A DNA stretch of 64,000 bases from Meishania litoralis (lineage in GTDB: Bacteria; Bacteroidota; Bacteroidia; Flavobacteriales; Flavobacteriaceae), in NCBI RefSeq assembly GCF_042611095.1, contig NZ_JBHFPV010000001.1, positions 1,364,001 through 1,428,000 of the forward strand, given 5' to 3'. Shown here piece by piece: positions 8,953 to 18,266 of the stretch. The notes beneath the pieces are model-generated. The model saw nothing but the letters and a program-made list of their open reading frames with translations, was not told where the DNA came from and ran no database searches. Within the stretch, counting starts at the first letter, position 1. Every line of letters starts with the position of its first letter. The position numbers and the translations under genes are program-made.

Positions 8953-9957
8953 ATGTTCAAAGATAAGACCCTTTTGATAACCGGCGGAACCGGATCCTTC
9001 GGAAATGCCGTCCTCAATCGTTTTTTACAGACCGAAATCAAAGAAATACGCATCTTCAGCCGTGATGAAAAGAAACAGGACGATATGCGTAACCAATTAA
9101 AGAGCAATAAGGTAAAGTTCTATATCGGCGATGTACGAGATTACAACAGTATCGCGAATGCAATGAAAGGTGTCGATTACGTCTTTCATGCCGCAGCGTT
9201 GAAACAGGTGCCTTCATGTGAATTCTTTCCTATTGAAGCGACAAAAACGAATGTTTTCGGCACGCAAAACACCATTGATGCGGCCGTGGCCAATAAGGTC
9301 AAAAAAATCATTTGCCTAAGTACCGATAAGGCTGCCTACCCCATTAACGCCATGGGCATCAGCAAGGCTTTGATGGAAAAGGTAGCGGTAGCCGCTTCAA
9401 GGAACATTCCCGAAGAAAGTACAACGGTCTGCCTGACCCGATATGGAAATGTAATGGCATCCCGAGGGTCGGTTATTCCCTTGTTCGTGAAACAGATCAA
9501 AGAAAATAGTCCGTTGACCATTACCGATCCCAAAATGACACGCTTTTTAATGTCGCTCGAAGATGCGGTAGACCTGGTACTTTTCGCCTTCGAGAACGGC
9601 AATCAAGGCGACCTTTTTGTGAACAAGGCACCTGCAAGTACCATAGGTGATCTGGCCTTGGCGCTTAAAGATATCTTTGGTGCCGACAACGAGATAAAGA
9701 TTATCGGAACACGGCACGGAGAAAAGCTTTATGAAACTTTATGTACCCGGGAGGAGATGCAAAAAGCGGAGGATATGGGCGAGTTTTACCGAATTCCGGC
9801 GGACAACCGCGACCTTAACTACAGTCGCTATTATTCTGAAGGGGAAACCGATATCAGTGAGATCGAGGATTACCACTCACATAATACCGAACGTTTAGAC
9901 GGTAATGGCATCAAGGCTTTGCTCAATAGTTTGGACTATATCAAGCAAGAACTTTAA
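8953..9957 (+). CDS. capE: UDP-N-acetylglucosamine 4,6-dehydratase (5-epimerising), CapE/FnlA/WbjB type
   Basis: First enzyme of UDP-N-acetyl-L-fucosamine synthesis. It dehydrates UDP-GlcNAc at C4/C6 and inverts C5. The 334 residues carry GGTGSFG (11-17) and the STDKA motif (about 121-125) of the FlaA1/CapE group. The usual catalytic Tyr of the YxxxK pair is replaced by Met (MGISK), as known for CapE/FnlA-type enzymes. The next genes match CapF and CapG, so the pathway assignment rests on gene order as well as motifs. It starts the plus-strand block; the stop codon is directly followed by the ATG of the cupin gene. Confidence 0.92.
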   Translation: MFKDKTLLITGGTGSFGNAVLNRFLQTEIKEIRIFSRDEKKQDDMRNQLKSNKVKFYIGDVRDYNSIANAMKGVDYVFHAAALKQVPSCEFFPIEATKTNVFGTQNTIDAAVANKVKKIICLSTDKAAYPINAMGISKALMEKVAVAASRNIPEESTTVCLTRYGNVMASRGSVIPLFVKQIKENSPLTITDPKMTRFLMSLEDAVDLVLFAFENGNQGDLFVNKAPASTIGDLALALKDIFGADNEIKIIGTRHGEKLYETLCTREEMQKAEDMGEFYRIPADNRDLNYSRYYSEGETDISEIEDYHSHNTERLDGNGIKALLNSLDYIKQEL

Positions 9958-10386
9958 ATGGAAAAAGCTCATTTAAAAACCGGTTCCGACCATATTGACG
10001 AAAGAGGGGCATTAAGGTTTTTCAATAACTTTAATATGGAGGAGGTCGTGCGGTTTTATGAGATTGCTCCGAGTTCTACAGCCATTATTCGTGCATGGCA
10101 GGCCCATAAGGAAGAAAAAAAATGGTTCTATTGCCATTCGGGAAGTTTTATGGTCAAGCTTTTTAAAATAGATGATTTTGAAAATCCTTCACCGGGGCTT
10201 GCGGTCGAAACCTTTGCGCTGAACGAGTCGGACCCAATGATTCTGGTGGTTCCCGGCGGTTATGCCAATGGGTTCAAGGCCCAGGCCGAGGGTTCAAAAC
10301 TTATGGTGTTTTCAAATTTTTCGGTCAGCGAATCACAAAAAGATGATTTTAGGTACCCTTTAGACCAATGGCCTATAAAATGGTAA
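9958..10386 (+). CDS. RmlC-like cupin, putative sugar-nucleotide isomerase/epimerase
   Basis: 142-residue single-domain cupin of the WxcM/RmlC-like group. Visible features: DERGALRFF near residues 18-26 (compare the D-x-RG of RmlC), IRAWQAHKEEKKWFYCHSG with the metal/substrate histidines, and the VVPGGYANGFKA turn. It is wedged between the CapE and CapF genes (0 and 4 bases apart), where classical cap5/cap8 or fnl clusters have no such gene. It may isomerise the 4-keto intermediate or channel it to another deoxy-amino sugar. Its reaction cannot be deduced. Confidence 0.75.
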   Translation: MEKAHLKTGSDHIDERGALRFFNNFNMEEVVRFYEIAPSSTAIIRAWQAHKEEKKWFYCHSGSFMVKLFKIDDFENPSPGLAVETFALNESDPMILVVPGGYANGFKAQAEGSKLMVFSNFSVSESQKDDFRYPLDQWPIKW

Positions 10387-10390
10387 ATCA

Positions 10391-11530
10391 ATGGAAAAAC
10401 AAAAAATAGGCATCACAGGGCAAAATGGTTTTGTTGGCGAGCACCTATATCGAACATTGGCCCTTGACGATAGTTTTGAGCTCGTTCCTTTTGATCGAAA
10501 CGCTTTTTCAAAAAGTTCTATCTTGGAAAATTTTGTTTCGCAGTGCGATGTCATTGTGCATTTGGCCGCGATGAACCGTCATGAAGACCAAAATGTTATT
10601 TACAATACCAATTTAGAATTGGTCTCGAAGTTGATATCGGCCTGTGAAAATAAAAAAGCCGGGCCGCACATTCTTTTTTCTTCCTCTACGCAAGAAGAAA
10701 AAGACAACCTGTATGGAAAATCGAAAAAAGAAGGGAAGGAAAAATTTATGGCTTGGGCCGAAAAGAGCAGTGGCGAATTTACTTCATTGACCATTCCCAA
10801 TGTGTTCGGTCCGTTTGGCAAACCCAACTATAATTCGGTAGTGGCATCCTTCTGTCACAAGATTGCCCATAATGAAGAAGCAACCATTATCAACGACGGT
10901 GAAATCGGACTCATCTATGTCAATGAGCTTGTAAAGTATTTTATCGATGTCATCAAAGGGAGGGCCGAGACCCGTTCTATAGGAAAGAACAGTACTCAAA
11001 TGGACATCCTTCCGAATTACCATAAAAAGGTATCGGAAATTTTGAAGCTATTAAAGTCGTATCGATCCGATTATATGGAGAACGGTGTTTTTCCCAATCT
11101 CGAAGATGCTTTCGAAAAGGCTTTGTTCAATACCTTTCGATGCTACGTTCCTGAAACGCATTATCCCGTAAAATACACCAAACATACGGATCCCAGGGGG
11201 AGTTTTGTGGAAATCGCCCGTACACAGACGAGCGGACAATTCTCATTCTCGACCACCGTTCCCGGTATTACGCGAGGCAATCATTATCATACACGAAAGG
11301 CCGAGCGTTTTGCGGTCATCAGCGGAAAAGCATTGATCCAATTGCGTAAGATCGGCACCGATAAAGTAATCGATTATTATCTCGATGGCAGTGAACCTGC
11401 CTATGTCGATATGCCCATTTGGTATACCCATAACATCAAGAACATCGGTAACGAAGAATTGATAACCTTATTTTGGATCAATGAGCCCTATGACCCGCAA
11501 GATGCGGATACGTATTTTGAGGAGGTATAA
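10391..11530 (+). CDS. capF: Bifunctional UDP-sugar reductase/epimerase, CapF/FnlB/WbjC type
   Basis: Two-domain enzyme of 379 residues. The N-terminal SDR domain (about 1-245) opens with IGITGQNGFVGEHL and reduces the C4 ketone. The C-terminal cupin domain (about 250-379), with TDPRGSFVEIART, HYHTRKAERF and the FWINEPYDP end, epimerises C3. This domain order and length match S. aureus CapF (about 369 residues). In the pathway it follows CapE and yields UDP-N-acetyl-L-talosamine for CapG. It is translationally close to the cupin gene (4 bases). A heptamer repeat lies just after its stop. Confidence 0.92.
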   Translation: MEKQKIGITGQNGFVGEHLYRTLALDDSFELVPFDRNAFSKSSILENFVSQCDVIVHLAAMNRHEDQNVIYNTNLELVSKLISACENKKAGPHILFSSSTQEEKDNLYGKSKKEGKEKFMAWAEKSSGEFTSLTIPNVFGPFGKPNYNSVVASFCHKIAHNEEATIINDGEIGLIYVNELVKYFIDVIKGRAETRSIGKNSTQMDILPNYHKKVSEILKLLKSYRSDYMENGVFPNLEDAFEKALFNTFRCYVPETHYPVKYTKHTDPRGSFVEIARTQTSGQFSFSTTVPGITRGNHYHTRKAERFAVISGKALIQLRKIGTDKVIDYYLDGSEPAYVDMPIWYTHNIKNIGNEELITLFWINEPYDPQDADTYFEEV

Positions 11531-11536
11531 CCTATA

Positions 11537-11576
11537 GTTAGGTGTTAGGTGTTAGGTGTTAGGTGTTAGGTGTTAG
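11537..11576. repeat. Short tandem repeat, heptamer GTTAGGT x 5.7
   Basis: Five perfect copies of GTTAGGT (11537-11571) plus a partial sixth (GTTAG). It lies between the capF and capG genes, 6 bases after the capF stop, in a 143-base gap. The same 7-base period recurs in degenerate form at 17215-17249. Copy number could vary by slippage. Confidence 0.95.
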
Positions 11577-11673
11577 AAAGAAACAATATCATGTTTAGCG
11601 CGTCACTAGAGGTTGGACTTTTTTTGTGATTCTGAAAAAATTTTGCAGTATAGACCCTAATTAAAATTATATT

Positions 11674-12810
11674 TTGAAAAAACTAAAAGTAATTACGGTT
11701 GTGGGCACACGGCCCGAAATAATCAGACTTGCCCGTGTCTTAAGTGCCTTGGACAAAAACGAGGCCATCGAACATACCTTGGTCCATACCGGTCAGAATT
11801 ACGATTATGAATTGAACGGTATATTCTTCGATGACCTTGGTATTCGCAAACCGGACCATTTTCTTAACGCCGCGGGAAAGAACGCAACGGAAACGGTCGG
11901 CAATATCTTGATCAAAATCGACCCTTTGTTGGAAGAAATAAACCCCGATGCCTTTTTGGTACTTGGAGATACCAATTCATGCCTCTGTGCCATTCCTGCT
12001 AAAAAAAGAAAAATCCCGATCTTTCATATGGAGGCCGGTAACCGCTGCTTCGATCAGCGCGTGCCCGAGGAGACCAACCGCAAGATCGTCGATCATATTT
12101 CAGATGTTAATCTCACCTACAGTGACATTGCCCGCGAATATTTGCTCCGCGAGGGATTGCCGGCCGATCGCATTATCAAAACCGGAAGCCCAATGTTCGA
12201 GGTGTTGGGCCATTTCAAGGAAAAAATCGGCAAATCGAAGATACTTCAAGACCTTGACCTGAAAAAACATGAGTATTTTGTCGTGTCGTCACACCGCGAA
12301 GAAAATATTAGTGACCCGAAAAACTTTGAAGGGCTTATCGATTCGTTAAATGCCATTGCTGAGAAATATGGCTACCCTATCATCGTTTCGACCCACCCAC
12401 GTACTAGAAATATGCTCGATACAAAAGGGCTGAAGACCCACGAAGCGATCCAATTCATGAAACCCATGGGCTTTACCGATTACAATGCATTGCAAAGCAA
12501 TGCATTTGCCGTACTCTCTGACAGTGGAACAATTTCGGAAGAGTCGTCAATATTGAATTTCAGGGCGCTCAACATCAGGGAGGCGCACGAACGACCCGAA
12601 GCCATGGAGGAAGCCTCGGTCATGATGGTGGGTTTGAACCCTGAACGTATATTGCAAGGGCTCGTCGCCTTGGAGACCCAGAAAAGAGACCCCGAGCGCA
12701 CCTTTCGCCTTGTAGGCGATTACAGTATGCCCAATGTCAGCGAAAAAGTCGTGCGCATCATTCTATCGTATGTCGATTATGTGAACCGGGTGGTCTGGAA
12801 TAAGCACTAA
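11674..12810 (+). CDS. capG: UDP-N-acetyl-L-talosamine 2-epimerase, CapG/FnlC/WbjD type (WecB family)
   Basis: 378-residue WecB-type non-hydrolysing 2-epimerase. It opens with VITVVGTRPEIIRLARVL and contains LVHTGQNYDYELNGIFF, VLGDTNSC, HMEAGNRCFDQRVPEETNRK, SSHREENI and LSDSGTISEESS, all family hallmarks. In this context it converts UDP-L-TalNAc to UDP-L-FucNAc, the last step after CapE and CapF. The start codon is TTG at 11674; no ATG lies in frame before the Rossmann strand. It is separated from capF by 143 bases that contain the heptamer repeat, and from the next gene by 15 bases. An alternative role in ManNAc synthesis is possible but less consistent with the neighbours. Confidence 0.9.
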   Translation: MKKLKVITVVGTRPEIIRLARVLSALDKNEAIEHTLVHTGQNYDYELNGIFFDDLGIRKPDHFLNAAGKNATETVGNILIKIDPLLEEINPDAFLVLGDTNSCLCAIPAKKRKIPIFHMEAGNRCFDQRVPEETNRKIVDHISDVNLTYSDIAREYLLREGLPADRIIKTGSPMFEVLGHFKEKIGKSKILQDLDLKKHEYFVVSSHREENISDPKNFEGLIDSLNAIAEKYGYPIIVSTHPRTRNMLDTKGLKTHEAIQFMKPMGFTDYNALQSNAFAVLSDSGTISEESSILNFRALNIREAHERPEAMEEASVMMVGLNPERILQGLVALETQKRDPERTFRLVGDYSMPNVSEKVVRIILSYVDYVNRVVWNKH

Positions 12811-12825
12811 TAGTTCTCAAGGTAT

Positions 12826-15783
12826 ATGGAATTCCTACAATTGGCATGTTTACTTTTGGTACTCGTACTATTGAGGTCCTTTGTTCCGATCGGCAAGAAA
12901 GTACTTGCCTTTGCTTTTTCTTTGGCCCTTGGAATTCTTTTTGCCATTCAATTCAGTTCGGTAATCCTCACCGGAAACATCGCCGACTATCGTTTCTATG
13001 AAAACTTTAGCTTAAAGGATGCTACATCCGTTTCCGATTTTTTCGGCACCGAGCTTCTCTTCATAATTCTTGCATTGGCGTTGGCCACCCTGATTGTCCA
13101 CTTTTTGGGAAAAGTTGTTCGCACGCGGTTGGCGAACAAAATACTACCCATTGGTCTTTTATTGGCCGGGTTCGTTATTATGGGCTTCAACGGTGGAATT
13201 CTCAACAATGCCTATGATACCCTAAAATTGAAGTTTGCGGGCAGTGCTTCGTTTGAAGAAGCGCTGAAAAGCTTGGGTATCGATGCAGATGAATATGTAC
13301 TAAAGAAGGATGTCAAGGCCAGTCCTGGAAAGAACATTATCGTGCTCTCCCTCGAATCGCTCGAAAAAGGATATCTTGGTGAAAAACTGGCCCATCTTAC
13401 CCCCAATCTAAGACAGATCGTTAAAGACGGTACGTTATACGATATGGAGCAATCACCGGCAGGAGGGTGGACCTCGGCTTCAATGTATGCCTTGATGTCT
13501 GGCGTACCTGCTTTTTTTGGACTGCACGGCAACAGTGTTTTTCAAAACAACTACGAGAACAAGTTGACCTCGCTACCCGATGTGCTTAAAAGTGCCGGGT
13601 ATGATCTACAATACTTCATCGGCAACAAAGAATATTCGGGCATCGACGATATGCTCAAAACCTTTGGCTTCGACGTCAAATCGGAAAAAGATTTCGAAAC
13701 GCAGTACGAAAAATTAGTATGGGGCATTCATGACAAGGATCTATTCGAAGAGTTTAAAAAAGAATTACGGCTGAAAAAGAATTCCGATCGACCCTTCGCC
13801 ATGTTTCTCTCATCGATCTCAACACACTTTCCCAATGGGGTGCTGGATAAAAGAATGGATTCCATACTGCCCCCACAACCCAGTAATTTGGAGTTTATGG
13901 TATCGGCAACCGACTATTTCGTGGGAGATCTAATGGCTTTTCTTTCCAAGGAAAGAATGCTGGACAATACAGTATTTTATATTTTTCCAGATCATTTGCT
14001 GATGAGTACTACGACCCAGGTTTTTGATCAAATGCAAGAGAGATCTCTTTTTCTACTCACAAACGCCGATTCCGATGATATTACTTACGATATCAAAAAG
14101 CCCATCACACAAATTGATGTATCCAAAATCATTCTTGAAGGGGCCCGAGTGGAACATAATGCCAAATTTCTGACGGATTTTATCGCCGATCCGGACAAAA
14201 ACGCTTTTTTAAGCCGGAACAATACCCATATTCTTAGATTGAACGATGCGGCGCTAAAAACCTTCAACTGTAAGGATGGTATCATTGTGGAAGTAGACGC
14301 CACATCAGGAAACTTTATTGTAAAAAACCATGAAGGAATAATTGTGGCCACCGGTGATATGCCGACTGGACCGAATTGTCACAGGGTACTCTTCGATGAA
14401 CAGTTGCGGCCCTTTGAGGATAAATCCATAGCCTTTGCCCACATCACCAAAGATATCCCCGAATTACCTTATTTGGATATTTTTACGATCGAAAATACTG
14501 TCTACGCATCGCTAAAGGGAAAACCCAATTTTGGGCTTACCAAAAAAGGGGAAGACCAAGTGGTTTTCGAAAAATCCGATATCGATTTGATCCTAGAAAT
14601 CAATGCTAGCCAAAAAGAAAATTTTATTCGCATAACTAGCAGCACCTACAACTCAAAAAAGGGCAGCAGTTTCAGTATGGGCGATCAAAACATTCGCATT
14701 ACCCGGCGAGGGCTTACCATGGTCATTTTAAATTCTGTAAAAAAATATGAATTGAAAACCTTCGACACATACGGTAGCGAAGAAGAGGCCGCTGAATTCA
14801 TATCACTGCTCGAACAGCTCTCTCAAGACCATGTTCCCTATATTATTTTTGCCCACGACTCGGCGCATAAAAATTTAAAGCCATTCTCCGAGAACCTAGA
14901 AGATTTAGGTTTTCATGCGTTGGCCGGCCTAAAAAATCGGGAAACTTATATCGCCCATAACTTATCGGGAAAAATGGTCGAAGAAGTGGGCGATGCTTCG
15001 ATTTCGGAGGGACTCCCTTACCCAAAATCGCCCACCAACAAGAAATTGTATTTTACAAGCCCGATTTCGGATTTTTTAAAAGATACCGACCGGTTTATCG
15101 CCCATGCGGGCGGCAGTATCGACAATCTGAAATATACCAACGCGTTGGAGGCATTAGATCTAAACTATCAAAAAGGTTTTCGCTTGTTCGAACTTGATAT
15201 CAGCGAAACAAAAGACGGCCATTTTGTAGCCACCCACGACTGGAAACACTGGGCAACACAGACCAACTATTCGGGTGAACTACCAGTGAGCCGGGCAGAA
15301 TTTCTAGCCCATAAAATCTATGGTAAATACACCCCAATGGATATGGAAGCCATCAATACATGGTTTGCCTCCCATAAAGATGCGGTTTTGGTCACGGACA
15401 AAATAAACGAACCGGTCAAATTTTCTGAAATGTTTGTCGACAAGAATCGGTTGCAAATGGAACTGTTCACTTTAGATGCCGTAGAAAAAGCGGCCGAGGC
15501 AAATGTTTCTACTTTGATATCGGCCTTGCCCCTGAGCAAGATACAAGGGGATAAACTGGATTATCTCAAAAAAAACAAGGTGACCGCAGTGGCGGTTCCG
15601 CGTACAAATATTCCCGCTCAAAAAGAGCTGTTCAAAACTTTAGGAAATAACGACATCAAAGTCTATGTATACCAGGTTAATGTAGAGCCGGGCAAAGATG
15701 AAAAATATGTGCTAGAAAATGAAATCGGTATTGTCTATGGTATGTACGCGGACAATTGGATATTTGACCCTGAACAAAAATAA
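12826..15783 (+). CDS. Three-domain fusion: LtaS-like phosphoglycerol transferase + ILEI/FAM3-like + GDPD-like
   Basis: 985 residues. N-terminal membrane part (about 1-125, four hydrophobic segments). A sulfatase-like, LtaS/OpgB-type domain follows (about 168-450) with apparent metal ligands and nucleophile: E177 in LSLESLE, T216 in GGWTSAS, H334 in STHFPNG, and D389-H390 in FPDH. A middle domain (about 622-720) resembles ILEI/FAM3 (RRGLTMVILN, FDTYGSEEEA, NRETYIAH). The C-terminus (about 757-985) resembles glycerophosphodiester phosphodiesterases (AHAGG with H760, FELD with E789/D791, HD at 804-805). The likely job is transfer or trimming of glycerol phosphate on the periplasmic glycan. The domain calls are by eye; the fusion is one continuous reading frame. 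It ends the plus-strand block, 5 bases before the convergent flippase. Confidence 0.8.
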   Translation: MEFLQLACLLLVLVLLRSFVPIGKKVLAFAFSLALGILFAIQFSSVILTGNIADYRFYENFSLKDATSVSDFFGTELLFIILALALATLIVHFLGKVVRTRLANKILPIGLLLAGFVIMGFNGGILNNAYDTLKLKFAGSASFEEALKSLGIDADEYVLKKDVKASPGKNIIVLSLESLEKGYLGEKLAHLTPNLRQIVKDGTLYDMEQSPAGGWTSASMYALMSGVPAFFGLHGNSVFQNNYENKLTSLPDVLKSAGYDLQYFIGNKEYSGIDDMLKTFGFDVKSEKDFETQYEKLVWGIHDKDLFEEFKKELRLKKNSDRPFAMFLSSISTHFPNGVLDKRMDSILPPQPSNLEFMVSATDYFVGDLMAFLSKERMLDNTVFYIFPDHLLMSTTTQVFDQMQERSLFLLTNADSDDITYDIKKPITQIDVSKIILEGARVEHNAKFLTDFIADPDKNAFLSRNNTHILRLNDAALKTFNCKDGIIVEVDATSGNFIVKNHEGIIVATGDMPTGPNCHRVLFDEQLRPFEDKSIAFAHITKDIPELPYLDIFTIENTVYASLKGKPNFGLTKKGEDQVVFEKSDIDLILEINASQKENFIRITSSTYNSKKGSSFSMGDQNIRITRRGLTMVILNSVKKYELKTFDTYGSEEEAAEFISLLEQLSQDHVPYIIFAHDSAHKNLKPFSENLEDLGFHALAGLKNRETYIAHNLSGKMVEEVGDASISEGLPYPKSPTNKKLYFTSPISDFLKDTDRFIAHAGGSIDNLKYTNALEALDLNYQKGFRLFELDISETKDGHFVATHDWKHWATQTNYSGELPVSRAEFLAHKIYGKYTPMDMEAINTWFASHKDAVLVTDKINEPVKFSEMFVDKNRLQMELFTLDAVEKAAEANVSTLISALPLSKIQGDKLDYLKKNKVTAVAVPRTNIPAQKELFKTLGNNDIKVYVYQVNVEPGKDEKYVLENEIGIVYGMYADNWIFDPEQK

Positions 15784-15788
15784 TCGGG

Positions 15789-17204
15789 TTAATCGACCCC
15801 TTTTTCGCCAAGTATCTGTTTGAAAAAGGTATAGTTTTCGTCTCTCCTCATAACAAAATAAACTATCACGACCCAAAAAACAACCCCTGAACCAATTACG
15901 AAGTAGCTCCCATTGGTCAAAACATGAATGGCTATATAGATAAGGGCCGTGGTGAAAAATATGATCATATTAGAAGCTTCGAAAACTTTCATGGAAGGTA
16001 TTTCTTTTTTGCTGTAATAAAAATACATGCCAAAAAGTACCAAATGCACGATTACACTGATCCATGCTGCGGATAGAATGCCGTATCTGGGTATGAATAC
16101 CAAGTTCAAAACAAGGCTCACCACCAATGAAACTGCTACCGTCAATACGCGATAGGTCTGTTTGTCGGAAATCGTCAAAATATTCCCTAACAAAGCTGAT
16201 ATCGTGCGGAGTATGATTACAATTGAAAATGGCAGAACCAATATCGAAGCACTTAAATACTCACGGGTATAAAGCATTTCTAAAATTTTGGTGTCAAAAG
16301 CCGTAAACGCCAAAAACATCGAACACCCTATAATCAAAAGGTATAAAAATATCTTGGATACATGTTGCGATATATCTTCCTGCTTATAGAATTTGAAAGA
16401 AAGGTAGGGCAACAATACACTGGAGACGATATCGGAGAACATCAACAAAATCAGGACAATACGAAATACCGATTGGTACAAAGCTACTTTTTCCGCACCG
16501 AGGTATAGCGATATGATCTGGGTATCGACCATAAAATAAAAAATGCCCAATAGCATGTGGAGTCCGAAAGACCAACTGCTTATCAAAAGTGCTTTGATTT
16601 TATGCCTGTCGAAAGAAAATCCTATTAGAGACTTTCGATTCAAAAAAAATGCCCAGACCAATTGTACCATCCGACAGGCAAGAAGTGCCCAGACCAATTG
16701 CAACAACGAAATCTTAAACCGCCAATACGCCAGCACGCAAAGTGTAACCGCTAAGGCGTAGATCGCCACCGTTTCGGTGTATTTATGAAATCGGTTCTCG
16801 ATGCGCAATAATGCCTGAAGATAGGTAACGAACGATTGCGCAACGGCAATAAGCGTATATAAGCCTCCTACCAATAGCCAATCCCCTTTATAAAACCCAA
16901 AGAGGTATACAAAAAAAATAAGACTGCTGCCTAGCGACAATAGCAACTTGGCCATAAGGCTATTGCCCAAATAATTGGCACGTTCCCCGGTTTCCTGTTG
17001 CGGATAATCCTTTATGATCATCAAAGAAAACCCGAAATCGGAGGCTATTGCCACCAAGGCGGCCAAGGAGAAACCGAAACTCAGAATACCGAATTCTTCG
17101 ATATCCATAAGCTTGGCCAATACGATGAAAACAACGCTACCCGTATAGAGTTGCAGGGCCGAAGTCAAGGTTGACCAGAAAATATTCTTGGATACGGTTG
17201 GCAT
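15789..17204 (-). CDS. Wzx-type oligosaccharide flippase (polysaccharide exporter, MOP superfamily)
   Basis: 471 residues with 12-14 hydrophobic segments and the N-terminal pattern of MATE/MOP flippases (SKNIFWSTLTSALQLYTGS, then ILSFGFSLAALVAIASDFGFS). It would move the undecaprenyl-linked repeat unit to the periplasmic leaflet for the polymerase candidates at 5.3-8.8 kb. It is transcribed toward the fusion gene and alone in its strand segment; its upstream gap (17205-17325) holds a degenerate heptamer repeat. It is the only flippase in the window. Confidence 0.88.
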   Translation of the reverse strand: MPTVSKNIFWSTLTSALQLYTGSVVFIVLAKLMDIEEFGILSFGFSLAALVAIASDFGFSLMIIKDYPQQETGERANYLGNSLMAKLLLSLGSSLIFFVYLFGFYKGDWLLVGGLYTLIAVAQSFVTYLQALLRIENRFHKYTETVAIYALAVTLCVLAYWRFKISLLQLVWALLACRMVQLVWAFFLNRKSLIGFSFDRHKIKALLISSWSFGLHMLLGIFYFMVDTQIISLYLGAEKVALYQSVFRIVLILLMFSDIVSSVLLPYLSFKFYKQEDISQHVSKIFLYLLIIGCSMFLAFTAFDTKILEMLYTREYLSASILVLPFSIVIILRTISALLGNILTISDKQTYRVLTVAVSLVVSLVLNLVFIPRYGILSAAWISVIVHLVLFGMYFYYSKKEIPSMKVFEASNMIIFFTTALIYIAIHVLTNGSYFVIGSGVVFWVVIVYFVMRRDENYTFFKQILGEKGVD

Positions 17205-17214
17205 TCGGTTTAAG

Positions 17215-17249
17215 GTTAGGTGTTGGATGTTTGGTGCCGGGTGTTTGGT
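17215..17249. repeat. Degenerate heptamer tandem repeat
   Basis: Five consecutive 7-base units: GTTAGGT, GTTGGAT, GTTTGGT, GCCGGGT, GTTTGGT. The first unit is identical to the heptamer repeated at 11537-11571. It lies 10 bases upstream of the flippase start codon on the opposite strand sense. Confidence 0.8.
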
Positions 17250-17325
17250 ATTTCAAATTTCATAATGTGTTCTGTTAAACGCATAAACCAATAAACTTAT
17301 AAACCCTATCATAACAAGCAACTAT

Positions 17326-18243
17326 TCAATCAATCTGTACCGTTCCGTCAAGACCTGAAACATAGTTTTTCTTGATTCCCAATTCGTCCATCCATACGCG
17401 TACCTCAAAGGTCTTGAAATTTCCGGTATTATAGCCTTGACCGTCCGCCCGGTTTTCCCATAACCACTTCGGTGTGGGCCATAAAGCATATTTGGCACTT
17501 ACCGCCTTATAAAAATCACGGTCGACACCATGCTGCCCATGATGTGCCATTTGCACATAATCGGCTTTCACCAAGTCTGGATCAACATTGGCCAATAAAG
17601 TTCGTCCCCCTGCAATACCCAGATCACCAAGAAACAGAACCGATTTAGACTTACTCTCCACTCGAAATACCATTGAGGAATTGTTGACCGCATTCTGCAC
17701 AACACTTTCATTGAACGCCCCGATTACCCGAAGCTGAACGCCCTTACCCAGACTGAGGGTATCACCCGTTTTCATTGCAATTTTCTCACAGTTCATTGAT
17801 GAAATAGCATTCGTGTATTGTTTGTGCAGATCACTCGTGATGGACTCATTTTTTTGCACCCATGCTTCGGGCAAGGACACGTGGACAGTTCGTTTGATTT
17901 CGATTTTTTGATTTTTTATAACCTCTAAAAAGGCGCCGATATGATCCAAATGTGGGTGTGTCAATATCCACGTATGCACAGTGCCACCAAGTTGGGCAAT
18001 GTGGCCTTCCAATACCGGAGCTGTGACAACGCCACCGCCGTCGATAACAATAATTTTACCATCGTCGGTCCTTAAGAGATACCCCATTTGCACTTCTTCG
18101 CGAAAAGGCGCCATTTGCCATAGTGAAAAGTCTTCGCTGCGATTGGGAAAGTCTTTGATATCAAGAACATCGTGCCCGGTTTCTGTAATCGAACAAGACC
18201 ACCAGCTCAAAAAAAAGAAAGCTCCTAAAACCTTTTTTACCAT
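17326..18243 (-). CDS. MBL-fold metallo-hydrolase, ComEC C-terminal-like, exported
   Basis: 305 residues. After a hydrophobic leader (MVKKVLGAFFFLSWWSCS; the Cys may be a lipidation site though the lipobox is poor) comes a metallo-beta-lactamase fold: VIDGGG, the zinc motif THPHLDHIGAF, FLGDLGIAGG and the late MAHHGQHGVD. This arrangement is common in ComEC-related stand-alone hydrolases. I set the start at 18243 because a TATCTTTG promoter box lies 24 bases upstream, inside the longer frame that begins at 18441. It diverges from the methyltransferase gene. Substrate unknown; a phosphodiester or sugar ester of the surface polymer is only a guess. Confidence 0.78.
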   Translation of the reverse strand: MVKKVLGAFFFLSWWSCSITETGHDVLDIKDFPNRSEDFSLWQMAPFREEVQMGYLLRTDDGKIIVIDGGGVVTAPVLEGHIAQLGGTVHTWILTHPHLDHIGAFLEVIKNQKIEIKRTVHVSLPEAWVQKNESITSDLHKQYTNAISSMNCEKIAMKTGDTLSLGKGVQLRVIGAFNESVVQNAVNNSSMVFRVESKSKSVLFLGDLGIAGGRTLLANVDPDLVKADYVQMAHHGQHGVDRDFYKAVSAKYALWPTPKWLWENRADGQGYNTGNFKTFEVRVWMDELGIKKNYVSGLDGTVQID

Positions 18244-18266
18244 TTTGACCCTATTGGTAAGTGGTT

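Noticed and set aside
11537..11576. CRISPR-like array
   Set aside because: The unit is only 7 bases with no spacers; it is a simple tandem repeat.
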